A DNA stretch of 15,097 nt, from contig JALVFC010000094.1 in the NCBI GenBank assembly GCA_027030285.1, positions 1-15,097 on the forward strand, given 5' to 3'. The notes below the pieces were generated by a model, which was not told the DNA's origin, did no database searches, and worked only from the letters and a program-made list of their open reading frames with translations. Below are positions 1 to 8,118 of the stretch, piece after piece. Both the position numbers and the translations under genes were made by a program. Source of the stretch: Thiotrichaceae bacterium. Its GTDB lineage: Bacteria > Pseudomonadota > Gammaproteobacteria > Thiotrichales > Thiotrichaceae. How positions within the stretch are numbered: the stretch's first letter is position 1; each line of letters starts with the position of its first letter.

Positions 1-136
1 GGTTCTCATAGCTATTCAATGCCAGAAAGCGACCGTTGCAGCGTATTCCTTCTGTTTCAATGGCATCCAGCATGGTGTCGGGAGTTAGACCGGCGAATGC
101 GGCCTGTGCTGCATCCTGTGTGGTGTCAGGCTGCAT
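1..136 (-). CDS. srkA: Stress response kinase A (SrkA/RdoA/YihE-like), N-terminal fragment
   Basis: This is the first 45 codons of a gene that continues past the left edge. The N-terminus contains LTPDTMLDAIETEGIR and then LALNSYEN. These line up with the start of E. coli SrkA (LHPDTIMDALFEHGIR, LTPLNSYENRVYQF), a cytoplasmic Ser/Thr protein kinase with an aminoglycoside-phosphotransferase-like fold that protects stressed cells. The start ATG (134-136) lies two bases after the TAA of asnO, so the two genes are almost certainly co-transcribed and probably translationally coupled; no strong Shine-Dalgarno is visible inside the end of asnO. The catalytic loop lies outside the window, so activity cannot be judged. 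The family call rests only on this N-terminal motif, but that motif is distinctive. Confidence 0.82.
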   Translation of the reverse strand, partial: MQPDTTQDAAQAAFAGLTPDTMLDAIETEGIRCNGRFLALNSYEN

Positions 137-138
137 TG

Positions 139-1920
139 TTAAAGACCATTTGTCTGTAGCCAGAACTCAAGCAATGCCATATGCCAGAGCTTGCTGCCTT
201 TAATTCGTGTCAGGTAGGCTTCTGGTTTGTTGAGTAACTTGTCGATATAGCTTCGCTGATAAAGCCCACGCTCCATACATTGCTGTGAGAGCAGAATATC
301 CCGCATAAAATCCAGGAATTCACCACGCACAAACTTCAGTGCCGGCACCGGGAAATAACCCTTGGGGCGATCAATAACACTATCAGGTACCAGTCCACGT
401 GCAATTTTTTTCAGTACAAACTTGCCATTTTCCTGAAGCTTCAGATGGGCGGGCATGGTGGCTGCCAGCTCCACCAGCTCCTGATCCAGAAAAGGTACCC
501 GTGCTTCCAGCCCCCATGCCATGGTCATATTGTCCACCCGCTTTACCGGATCATCGACAATCAGGGTCGTCACATCGGCGCGCAATACCGCATCAATATA
601 TTCATCAGCCTGTGTGGTTTCCAGCAGGGGGCGCATCATGTCAGCCGTGAAATCCTTGCTGATATATTCTGCTGTCAGCATGGCCGTCATTTCATCATGG
701 TCACGGTCAAAATAGAACTGGCGAAAACTCTCCAGCGCATCTCCCGTTTGCTCATAGGCTGCCTGCATTTGCGGGTACCAGAAATAGCCACCAAACACCT
801 CATCTGCACCCTGCCCCGATTGCACGACCTTCACTTGCTGCGAGACCTGCTCGGACAATAAATAAAAACCAATGGCATCCTGACCAAACATAGGTTCTGC
901 CATGTTTGCCACCGCTTCCGGTAGCCGCTTCAAAGTCTGTTCATTTGGAATATGTACCTTGTGATGCCGGGTCTGGAAACGCTCAACCACCGCATCGGAG
1001 TACTCATACTCACTGCCACGTTCTTCAGGCTGGTCATCAAAGCCGATGGTAAAGGTGCGAATATCCTCAATACCAATTTCATGCAGCAAACCGACCAGCA
1101 AACTGGAATCCAGCCCACCTGATAACAGGACACCAACAGGCACATCCGCAATATTATTGCGTCGGCGAACAGCGGTTTTGAGTGCCTCATGGATGGCTTC
1201 TATCCACTCATTATCAGACAGTTGCTGGGCAGGTCTCCGGGCATCAAGACTCCAGTAACGCTGAAGCTGCTGTTCACCATTTGCCTTGATAGTCAGGCTA
1301 TGTGCAGGTTCCAGTTTGCGTATTCCCTTGAGAATAGTACGCGGTGCTGGCACGACCGCATGCAAGGTAAACAGGTTGTGCAGGGCTACCGCATCAAGCC
1401 CTGTGTCAATGTCAGGTGTTTCAAGTAATGCCTGGATATTGGAAGCAAAACGGAAACCCTGCGCAGTAAAGGCATAGTACAGGGGTTTAATACCCATGCG
1501 ATCCCGTGCCAGAAACAGGCTTTTTTCCCGCATATCCCAGATAGCGATAGCAAACATGCCCATAAAGTGCTTGACACAATCTGTTCCCCACTGTGCATAC
1601 GCCTTGAGAATCACTTCGGTATCTCCGGTCGAAGTAAACTGGTGGCCTTTTGCCTTTAGTTCCTTTCTCAACTCAGGGTGGTTATAGATAGTGCCATTAA
1701 AAACCAAAGCCAGCGAATGTTGCATATCTACCATCGGCTGATTGGATTTTTCAGACAGATCAATAATCGAGAGGCGACGATGTCCAAATGCCAGACTGCC
1801 ATCGGAATAAGTCCCTGCATGATCCGGACCGCGTTTTTGCAGTTTTTCCATCATTTTCTGGATATGATTTAACTCTGGCAGTGAGCCATCCAGTCTGTAT
1901 TCACCACATATGCCGCACAT
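139..1920 (-). CDS. asnO: N-acetylglutaminylglutamine amidotransferase (AsnB-like, NAGGN osmolyte synthesis)
   Basis: This is a 593-residue glutamine-hydrolysing amidotransferase of the asparagine synthetase B fold. Cys2 (MCGICGEYRL) is the class II glutaminase nucleophile; RGPDH (30-34) and GHRRLSIIDLS (46-56) belong to that N-terminal domain. The C-terminal synthetase domain has the ATP pyrophosphatase loop SGGLDSS (267-273). Segments QSGQGADEVFGGYFWYP (367-383), RVDNMTMAWGLEARVPFLD and DRPKGYFPVPALK are characteristic of the subfamily that amidates N-acetylglutaminylglutamine to the compatible solute NAGGN, rather than of ordinary AsnB, whose equivalent loop is usually SGDGGDE. The start is supported by GCAGGT about eight bases upstream. 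Its usual partner, the NAGGN dipeptide synthetase (ngg), is not next to it here; srkA follows directly. General AsnB activity is the alternative and seems less likely. Confidence 0.87.
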   Translation of the reverse strand: MCGICGEYRLDGSLPELNHIQKMMEKLQKRGPDHAGTYSDGSLAFGHRRLSIIDLSEKSNQPMVDMQHSLALVFNGTIYNHPELRKELKAKGHQFTSTGDTEVILKAYAQWGTDCVKHFMGMFAIAIWDMREKSLFLARDRMGIKPLYYAFTAQGFRFASNIQALLETPDIDTGLDAVALHNLFTLHAVVPAPRTILKGIRKLEPAHSLTIKANGEQQLQRYWSLDARRPAQQLSDNEWIEAIHEALKTAVRRRNNIADVPVGVLLSGGLDSSLLVGLLHEIGIEDIRTFTIGFDDQPEERGSEYEYSDAVVERFQTRHHKVHIPNEQTLKRLPEAVANMAEPMFGQDAIGFYLLSEQVSQQVKVVQSGQGADEVFGGYFWYPQMQAAYEQTGDALESFRQFYFDRDHDEMTAMLTAEYISKDFTADMMRPLLETTQADEYIDAVLRADVTTLIVDDPVKRVDNMTMAWGLEARVPFLDQELVELAATMPAHLKLQENGKFVLKKIARGLVPDSVIDRPKGYFPVPALKFVRGEFLDFMRDILLSQQCMERGLYQRSYIDKLLNKPEAYLTRIKGSKLWHMALLEFWLQTNGL

Positions 1921-2577
1921 TAAGATACCTGCTTGTTTATGACATCAAGGGTAAGAATACCTCAGCATGGTACACCTTGTAACTAAGAAGTAGGATACAT
2001 CCGGAATGTGTCTGGCTCATGTAAACCCAAGGAAAGCGAAAATCCCGCAGTTGCAGTTAAGGCAATTGAGGGACTATCTGTAAAAGAGTCAGCTACCTGT
2101 CATTCTGCAGAGAAGACACTGAAGAATGCTCTGTTTTAACTAAAAGCCAATGTGTAGCAAAGTCGCTAGCAAGGGATCATGTCAAAGGCAGTGATGAAGA
2201 ATTATCCAGTGGTAATAATGTTAGTAAAGAAGTAAAACAAACCTACCGACTGCCCAACAGCAAACTGGTGACGTTGGCTGATCATGGGCTTGGAATGTGA
2301 ACTAAAAAGTGCCATCGAGAAGGGGGTTACTCAAACACCTATATCTATTTGACCAGGTTTTCTTTGAATCAGCCGCGGCACATATTGAAACCCGATCAAC
2401 CATCAACTGGAAGCAACAGCAGCGTTATTCTTGCATTTGGTCTGGGCGGCAGATAGGTTTCTGCGTTGGCTAAACGCTGCCATGCTATTACTGGGTGCGG
2501 GCAGAGAAAGCGACAAATAGCACCCATCTACCCGCTCCAGCCGTTTCTTGGTTGTAATCTTGCTAATTCTAACTGCT
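1921..2577. other. Intergenic stretch with no intact gene, possibly decayed coding sequence
   Basis: About 650 bp separate asnO from the SOR gene. No frame holds a convincing complete gene. On the plus strand there are short stop-to-stop frames with protein-like composition: about 1990-2140 (contains KPKESENPAVAVKAIEGL), about 2070-2300 in a different frame (contains KQTYRLPNSKLVTLADHGLG), and about 2345-2470 (contains FDQVFFESAAAHIETR). They lack good starts and are broken by stops. This could be the eroded remains of one or more genes, or chance. I recognise none of the fragments. No clear terminator or RNA gene was seen. Confidence 0.4.
1954..1982 (-). promoter_or_regulatory. Candidate sigma-70 promoter for asnO-srkA
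   Basis: Read on the minus strand, TTACAA (1977-1982) and TATTCT (1954-1959) are separated by 17 bp, and the predicted start lies about 30 bp before the asnO ATG. The -10 matches consensus at four of six positions and the -35 at only three. It is the best-placed pair upstream of asnO, but it is weak. Confidence 0.25.
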
Positions 2578-3522
2578 TTAATCAGAGTTTCTTAAACCAT
2601 TTAGAATTTCACGGTTGGTTTGCTCTCTAAACATTGAATCTGCAATGCGAACGCTCGGCATGCGAATGCAGTTATCCAGTACCTTTGGACCATGAATAAA
2701 CAACAGTTCGGGTTTTACGTTAACATGAGGCATACCGCCTTGTGCGGTGCATAGGCTTTCCCATTCAACCATGACTAAATACTGGGGTGGAATGGTATAG
2801 CCTTCCCAAACCTCGGCAGCACGTTTTAGTTTGCTGCCAGAGCTGTCTTTCATATCTTCCATTAATGATTCAACGGTCGCGTGTCCGCTACCCAGGCAAG
2901 AAATACCAATGCGTTTTAGTATCTGAAACCCGATCATACCATTGGTTTCTTTTAACTTGCTTAAGGTTTCAATTTCGCCCGCTTCAAACTCGGCTTCCTT
3001 GCCGGGACGCACAATATGTTCAGCCATCACAGTGACCGTGCTACCTGAGTCAACTGCGTATTTATCACCCAGACCCTGCGCCTGTTTTTTGCTCCATTGA
3101 TTAAATGAAACTAGCTTTGGCAAGTCTGAATGGACAATACGATAAACTGGCTCTTCTGGACCATCCAGCATAACATCACCGCAACGGGCACAGGTATCAA
3201 CCACGACATCTTCGAAGGTTTCATGAAAATTCTCGTGTGATTCCCATGAATCCCAATAGGTGACCTGGTCTATCCAGATATGCGAGAGTCCTTCACCCAT
3301 ATCGGTGCTGGCACCCCAGCGCATTCCCATGGGGCAGGCACCACGTTGCTTTAGCAAGTCAAAGCCGGAAAAGCCTGGTGTCAAGGCTGTTGCCAGGCAC
3401 ATTTTTGAGCTGGCCTGCTTCATTATGCTCATCAGGTTAGGGTCGTTTTTAACTAAAACCTTGTTGATGGCAACATACAAGGGGGATTTGGGCTCACTAT
3501 CAAATAACTTTTTAATATCCAT
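2578..3522 (-). CDS. sor: Sulfur oxygenase reductase (SOR)
   Basis: This 314-residue protein aligns along its length with archaeal SOR, the cytoplasmic non-haem iron enzyme that disproportionates elemental sulfur with oxygen to sulfite, thiosulfate and sulfide without external cofactors. The iron ligands of Acidianus SOR (H86, H90, E114) correspond to H96 and H100 in SHENFH and E124 in GPEEPVY. The active-site cysteine C31 corresponds to C42 (SKMCLATA), and the C101/C104 pair to C111/C114 (TCARCGD). AEHIVRPGKE, ILKRIGIS and PPQYLVMVEWE also match family blocks. I chose the ATG at 3520-3522 because GGGAG sits five bases upstream and the length fits the family (about 308-318). An in-frame ATG 16 codons earlier (3570) overlaps a predicted -10 box and is unlikely to be translated. 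No other sulfur gene lies nearby. Confidence 0.93.
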   Translation of the reverse strand: MDIKKLFDSEPKSPLYVAINKVLVKNDPNLMSIMKQASSKMCLATALTPGFSGFDLLKQRGACPMGMRWGASTDMGEGLSHIWIDQVTYWDSWESHENFHETFEDVVVDTCARCGDVMLDGPEEPVYRIVHSDLPKLVSFNQWSKKQAQGLGDKYAVDSGSTVTVMAEHIVRPGKEAEFEAGEIETLSKLKETNGMIGFQILKRIGISCLGSGHATVESLMEDMKDSSGSKLKRAAEVWEGYTIPPQYLVMVEWESLCTAQGGMPHVNVKPELLFIHGPKVLDNCIRMPSVRIADSMFREQTNREILNGLRNSD

Positions 3523-3525
3523 TTT

Positions 3526-3532
3526 CTCTCCC
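3526..3532 (-). promoter_or_regulatory. Ribosome binding site deciding the SOR start
   Basis: On the minus strand GGGAGAG precedes AAA-ATG, giving a strong Shine-Dalgarno five to seven bases before the ATG at 3522. The ATG at 3570 has no such site. Confidence 0.7.
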
Positions 3533-3568
3533 GGAGTAGCAAATTTAGTTTGAATTCTACTTTGCCTC

Positions 3569-3597
3569 ATTATGGTTGAGTGAGGTTAAATAAACAA
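3569..3597 (-). promoter_or_regulatory. Candidate sigma-70 promoter for SOR
   Basis: On the minus strand TTGTTT (3592-3597) and CATAAT (3569-3574) are 17 bp apart; the -10 matches consensus at five of six positions. Transcription would begin near 3562, leaving about 40 bases of leader before the preferred SOR start. Placement in the divergent SOR/dnaB gap supports it. Confidence 0.5.
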
Positions 3598-3743
3598 GGT
3601 CGTCTTTTTTGCTTTAATGACAGCAATGGTAAAGGTTTTGAACTCAATAGCTGCTTTTGTGGACTGATAAGGCTATGACGACGGGTTACGGCTATTGGGT
3701 ATTTTATACTTCAGAAAATGAGTCCACATGGTAAGATGCTAGC

Positions 3744-5108
3744 ATGCCTGAAACAATCGAATCTCTAAAAACTCCCCCTCATTCCATTGAAGCCGAACAG
3801 TCGGTTCTGGGTGGTCTTTTGCTGGATAATAATGCCTGGGATCAGGTGGCTGACAAGGTCAGTGAGACTGATTTTTATCGTCAGGATCATCGCCTGATTT
3901 TCCGTTCTATTGTGCATCTGGCGGAAGACTCTCAGCCGTTTGATGTGGTGACACTATCCGACTGGCTGAAAACACGAGGTGATCTGGATGATGCGGGTGG
4001 GCTTGCCTATCTGGGTACACTGGCGAAAGATACGCCTAGTGCAGCCAATATTAGCGCCTATGCCAAAATCGTACGTGAAAAATCTATTCTGCGTCAGCTG
4101 ATTACGGTCGGCACAGATATTGCAGATATGGCTTTTAACCCTGAAGACCGGGAAAGTCGCGATATTCTGGATGAGGCTGAGAGCAAGGTGTTTGAAATAG
4201 CTGAGCAGGGCATGCGCCATGACCAGGGTTTTCGACCCGTCAGAAAGATCCTTAAAAACACTCTGGCACAGATTGAAGAGCTGGGAAAAATGGGTGAAGG
4301 GGTTACGGGTGTCCCTACAGGTTATGATGAGCTGGATGACCTGACCAATGGTTTACAAAAAGGTGACTTGATTATAGTTGCCGGTAGACCATCAATGGGT
4401 AAAACCACATTGGCAATGAATATTGCTGAATTTGCCTCTGCCCATAAAAAAATTGCCACTGCTGTATTCAGCCTGGAAATGCCTGGTGAGCAGCTCACCA
4501 TGCGTTTGCTGTCATCCATGGGGCGGGTGGATCAAACCCGGTTACGTAGTGGACGCTTGCTGGATGAAGATTGGCCGCGCATTGCCACCGCAGTCAAGCT
4601 GTTCTCGGATGTGCCTTTGTATATTGATGACAGCGCCGGACTGACCCCTAATGAGGTACGCGCCAGAGCACGTCGCCTAGTGCGAGAACATGGTGACCTG
4701 GGCTTGATTGTTTTGGATTACTTGCAGTTAATGCAGGGCAATACAGGCTCCAGTGAAAATCGTGCAACTGAAGTGTCATCCATCTCCCGTGCTTTAAAGG
4801 CATTGGCAAAAGAGCTGGATGTACCCGTTATTGTGCTTTCACAGCTCAATCGCTCACTGGAGCAACGCCCCAATAAACGCCCCATTATGTCAGATTTGCG
4901 TGAGTCTGGAGCAATCGAGCAAGATGCTGATGTCATTATGTTTATCTATCGGGATGAAGTTTATAATCCGGAAAGTGAAAACAAGGGCATGGCAGAGGTC
5001 ATTATCGCCAAGCAAAGAAACGGGCCTATCGGCACGGCACGCCTGACCTTTCTGGGTAAATATACTCGCTTTGAGAATTTTGCTCCGGATATTTATGCGC
5101 CAGAATAG
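3744..5108 (+). CDS. dnaB: Replicative DNA helicase DnaB
   Basis: This is a full-length 454-residue replicative helicase, the hexameric motor that unwinds DNA at the fork and works with DnaC/DnaG-type partners. The N-terminal DnaB domain begins with PPHSIEAEQSVLGGLLLD (11-28). The RecA-like C-terminal domain has Walker A GRPSMGKTT (214-222), catalytic Glu in FSLEM (242-246), Walker B LIVLDYLQLM (321-330), the LSQLNRSLEQR block (365-375), SDLRESGAIEQDAD (383-396) and KQRNGPIG (423-430). No intein interrupts these motifs. A TATACT (3705-3710) lies about 33 bp before the ATG as a possible -10, without a clear -35. In many Gammaproteobacteria dnaB follows rplI and precedes alr; alr is retained 14 bp downstream here, but SOR, facing the other way, occupies the upstream side. 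Confidence 0.97.
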   Translation: MPETIESLKTPPHSIEAEQSVLGGLLLDNNAWDQVADKVSETDFYRQDHRLIFRSIVHLAEDSQPFDVVTLSDWLKTRGDLDDAGGLAYLGTLAKDTPSAANISAYAKIVREKSILRQLITVGTDIADMAFNPEDRESRDILDEAESKVFEIAEQGMRHDQGFRPVRKILKNTLAQIEELGKMGEGVTGVPTGYDELDDLTNGLQKGDLIIVAGRPSMGKTTLAMNIAEFASAHKKIATAVFSLEMPGEQLTMRLLSSMGRVDQTRLRSGRLLDEDWPRIATAVKLFSDVPLYIDDSAGLTPNEVRARARRLVREHGDLGLIVLDYLQLMQGNTGSSENRATEVSSISRALKALAKELDVPVIVLSQLNRSLEQRPNKRPIMSDLRESGAIEQDADVIMFIYRDEVYNPESENKGMAEVIIAKQRNGPIGTARLTFLGKYTRFENFAPDIYAPE

Positions 5109-5122
5109 CTGTAAACATCGTC

Positions 5123-6214
5123 ATGTCCACTTCATACCGTCCGGCACGCTTAACCATTCATGCAGCTTCGCTAAGGCATAACCTGCAAGTTGCGCGTGAT
5201 GCGGCGCCACAGTCTAAAGTCATGCCTGCAATCAAGGCGGATGCCTATGGGCATGGTATCTTGCAAACGGCTGAAATATTAGAGGACGCTGATGGTTTTA
5301 TTGTTGCATGTTTGTCTGAAGCGATTGAGCTGCGCGCTGCAAGAATTGAACAGACACTGCTGGTGATACAGGGTCATCAGTGTGTGCAGGATCTAATTAT
5401 TGCCGCAGAGAAAAATATTCGTCTGGTGATTCATAGCGAAGCGCAGCTAGCACTGCTGGATCAGTTAGCAGCACAAATCGTTAAAGTTGCTCTCAAGCTG
5501 GATACTGGCATGCACCGTCTGGGCATTCCGGCTCACCTGGCGGCGACTATCTATCGCAAGTTGCAAGCACATCCCAATATTCATCCCGATATCTGGTTAA
5601 TGACACATCTGGCGTGCGCAGATGACCTGAGAAACCCTTATACTAATCAACAGATTAGCCTGTTCGAGCAAGCTACAGAGTCATTGACGGCTCCACGAAC
5701 GATTGCCAACTCGGCTGGTATTCTTGGCTGGTCTCAATCTCACCGGGACTGGGTACGACCAGGTATTATGATCTATGGCTCATCGCCTTTTGCTTATGCC
5801 GGACATGACAAAGCCCGCGATAGCCTGAAGCTGAAAGCCAGCATGACCTTGCAGGCACCACTCATAGCCATAAAAAAACTACAGAAAGGTGATGCCATCG
5901 GCTATGGGTCAGCCTGGATTTGCCCCCAAGATATGCAGGTGGGCGTGGTTGCCTGCGGCTATGCCGATGGTTACCCGCGCCATGCGCCCAGCGGCACGCC
6001 GCTGTGGTTAAATGGCAAGCGAAGCCGTTTGCTGGGGCGGGTTTCCATGGATTTGATTATCATTGATGTGGACAACATTAATGCCCAGCCAGGAGACCTA
6101 GTGGAATGCTGGGGCAAGGCAATTAATGTCGATGAAGTTGCCCATCTGTCAGAAACCATCAGCTACGAGCTTTTTTGTCATGCAGGCAATAGCTGCACAA
6201 AACGATACTTGTAG
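5123..6214 (+). CDS. alr: Alanine racemase (PLP-dependent)
   Basis: This 363-residue protein interconverts L- and D-alanine in the cytoplasm, supplying D-Ala for peptidoglycan. Lys38 in AIKADAYGHG is the PLP Schiff-base lysine. Arg132 in GMHRLGI is the residue that tunes the cofactor, and Tyr261 in IGYGSAW is the second catalytic base, contributed across the dimer. NSAGIL (196-201), VRPGIMIYG (211-219) and GYADGYPR (279-286) are further family blocks. It starts 14 bp after dnaB and is probably co-transcribed with it. The last residues (YELFCHAGNSCTKRYL) depart from the usual Arg-rich end of the family (of the form RVPRxY), but the length is normal. No terminator is visible in the 19 bp between it and the convergent gene downstream. 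Confidence 0.96.
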   Translation: MSTSYRPARLTIHAASLRHNLQVARDAAPQSKVMPAIKADAYGHGILQTAEILEDADGFIVACLSEAIELRAARIEQTLLVIQGHQCVQDLIIAAEKNIRLVIHSEAQLALLDQLAAQIVKVALKLDTGMHRLGIPAHLAATIYRKLQAHPNIHPDIWLMTHLACADDLRNPYTNQQISLFEQATESLTAPRTIANSAGILGWSQSHRDWVRPGIMIYGSSPFAYAGHDKARDSLKLKASMTLQAPLIAIKKLQKGDAIGYGSAWICPQDMQVGVVACGYADGYPRHAPSGTPLWLNGKRSRLLGRVSMDLIIIDVDNINAQPGDLVECWGKAINVDEVAHLSETISYELFCHAGNSCTKRYL

Positions 6215-6233
6215 CTGATCAGTTGAGTATCAA

Positions 6234-7814
6234 TCAAGGAATTGGTACTAATATTTTAGGGCTAAGACCCACAGCGCCAGCAAGTCGAGCCAACCAGGTT
6301 CCACGCCAAGTCGGTAATGTTGAAGAGGTGTCATACTGATCATAACTTGAGCCATTGTAAGACCAAAGTTGGTTATGAATGATATTTGCCGCTGCTGCCT
6401 CATCCAGGGTACAGCCAGCAGCACAGGCTCCTGAGGTGGTAATAACCCGAATATCACCGACTGCTACACTGCTGTCAAAAGGATTGCCAAGCATATTCCA
6501 TTGGTTCGTAGTACCAACCGGAATCTCCAGGCAGCCCGTTGCAGAGGTACATGCGCTGGATGTGTTAACATGTGTTTTTGTCCCGGGGAAATTGATTGTC
6601 ACATCACTGCCTGTAATCTGCTTGACCCAGTAGCCAGTTCCTCTTTTCAGTTTGCTTGCCAGGGTAAGCTTGTTGTAGTTACCTGCAGCATTATCATATT
6701 CATAAACAACCCAGTCAGTATCGTAGGCTCCACCAATCTGTGTGCCCAGAATATCCTGTACAGTATTACTACCAGCAGGAATCAGGGGCAGTGATAATTG
6801 TAGCCATTGATTGTTGGGTAGCACTTTGGATTGAACGATTGCGGCACTGGGCGCTGTCTGCAAATTTTGCAGGTCAGACGTGCTAACCGTTACATGATAT
6901 TGGCAGTTGTTCGTTGTCGCCTGTGTATCACTGACTGGATCAAAGATGTTCATAACAACTTCCACACCATAGGTGTAAGGAAATGACGGCGTTCCAAATG
7001 GTGTATATTCCGTTGAACCCCGCCGATGAATACCCAAAAAGCCTTCTGCTGTAGCGGAGCCGTGGTTATTGCCATAGCCATAAAGCGGATTGTTGTTTGC
7101 CAGATCTTTGTCTTGTAGCAATGCGGCCTCGCGATGCCCCCAACCACTGCCCGCATCAGCATAAATCCAGTTGTAAATCGCCCGCTCAAGTGGCAGGGGA
7201 ATGCTGGAAGCACCAATTGGTTGGGTTGAAGAAGCCGAAAAATAAGCCAGATTTTCAGCTCTTGCCATAAACTCGTGACAGGCTGGAGAGTCACCTATAT
7301 AGGGGTTGTTAGCAATTCGGTTGAAGGGGCTGCCATCATGATTGTGTCCTGTGAAGTCACCGTCATGCAGGATATCTCCGTAGTTCTCTGCAATATCATC
7401 AATATGTGCTTCAATACCTTCGAAAGGTAAGCCGATCACACCTGTGATCATTCCTGCACGATCCACCCGTTCATCATTAAGGATATAGAGTGCTTTGGCA
7501 TTGTCGGACATGGCATCCCAGACAGCTTGTGCTGGTAACTCCAGGTTGCCAATCGTGCCAGAAGTAAGCCCGAGCTTTATTTCTTCCTGACGCCTGGCGT
7601 TATTAAAGGCAGCTTCAATATCAACAACGCCATTGAATGTTGCATTTGTAACCGGTGGGTTTACATCAAGGTTGTATTCACCGCCAGTATCAACCCAATG
7701 TATATTATCTACAGCCTTGTCTACAGGGCTAGATGTTGGCAGGTTGGGTGGTGAATCGGCCCAGACTGAAAAAGAAGTCAGGATCAGAGCAATAGAAAAA
7801 AGTGAAGTTTTCAT
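6234..7814 (-). CDS. Secreted CAP/SCP-like domain protein with C-terminal repeat module
   Basis: This 526-residue protein has a typical Sec signal peptide (MKTSLFSIALILTSFSVWA, cleavage likely after A19) and a good ribosome site (AAAGGGGA) before the ATG. Residues about 110-290 resemble the CAP (SCP/PR-1) domain: DERVDRAG, GHNHDGSPFNRI, RAENLAYF, then NWIYADAG, GHR (226-228) and a late NNHGSATAEGFLGI. CAP proteins are extracytoplasmic and their activity in bacteria is generally unknown. From about residue 329 there are two related segments with the pattern QW-x-LG/SLP and an aromatic-rich middle (GYWVKQITG; GTWLARLAG), and spaced cysteines suggest disulfides (C421/C428, C464/C468). The fold assignment comes from motif recognition and is moderately sure; the biological role is not known. 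Confidence 0.72.
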   Translation of the reverse strand: MKTSLFSIALILTSFSVWADSPPNLPTSSPVDKAVDNIHWVDTGGEYNLDVNPPVTNATFNGVVDIEAAFNNARRQEEIKLGLTSGTIGNLELPAQAVWDAMSDNAKALYILNDERVDRAGMITGVIGLPFEGIEAHIDDIAENYGDILHDGDFTGHNHDGSPFNRIANNPYIGDSPACHEFMARAENLAYFSASSTQPIGASSIPLPLERAIYNWIYADAGSGWGHREAALLQDKDLANNNPLYGYGNNHGSATAEGFLGIHRRGSTEYTPFGTPSFPYTYGVEVVMNIFDPVSDTQATTNNCQYHVTVSTSDLQNLQTAPSAAIVQSKVLPNNQWLQLSLPLIPAGSNTVQDILGTQIGGAYDTDWVVYEYDNAAGNYNKLTLASKLKRGTGYWVKQITGSDVTINFPGTKTHVNTSSACTSATGCLEIPVGTTNQWNMLGNPFDSSVAVGDIRVITTSGACAAGCTLDEAAAANIIHNQLWSYNGSSYDQYDTSSTLPTWRGTWLARLAGAVGLSPKILVPIP

Positions 7815-7884
7815 GTTTATCCCCTTTGTTGGTAGAAGTCAGGTCAATACCCTCTGATCTATTAAGCCCAGTGAAGTTGATTGC

Positions 7885-7913
7885 TATGTAAGGAAGAAAT
7901 ACAAGTCAGTCAA
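7885..7913 (-). promoter_or_regulatory. Candidate promoter for the CAP-like gene
   Basis: On the minus strand TTGACT (7908-7913, five of six matches to the -35 consensus) and TACATA (7885-7890) are 17 bp apart. A transcript would begin near 7878, about 64 bp before the CAP-like gene's ATG. Confidence 0.42.
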
Positions 7914-8118
7914 CTATTAAGCGTACTAATGAAAGATCATTAGGTGAGTATGAGTATTTTTTTCTCATTAATCAAGTGTTCATTTTCCGCTCAATATTTT
8001 TATATGTCGCTGTTGGAAAGATAGTCGTAGTAGGAATAACCTGAATCCGGACTTAAAGCCCAGTAAGTAAATGTACATTGTTGTTTATATTATATAATTT
8101 GTAATTTTGCGATGAGCA

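Noticed and set aside
445..861. A 138-codon open frame on the plus strand inside asnO
   Set aside because: It is antisense to a well-supported gene, has no recognisable domain or ribosome site, and its composition (His, Cys, Leu-rich) fits a shadow frame.
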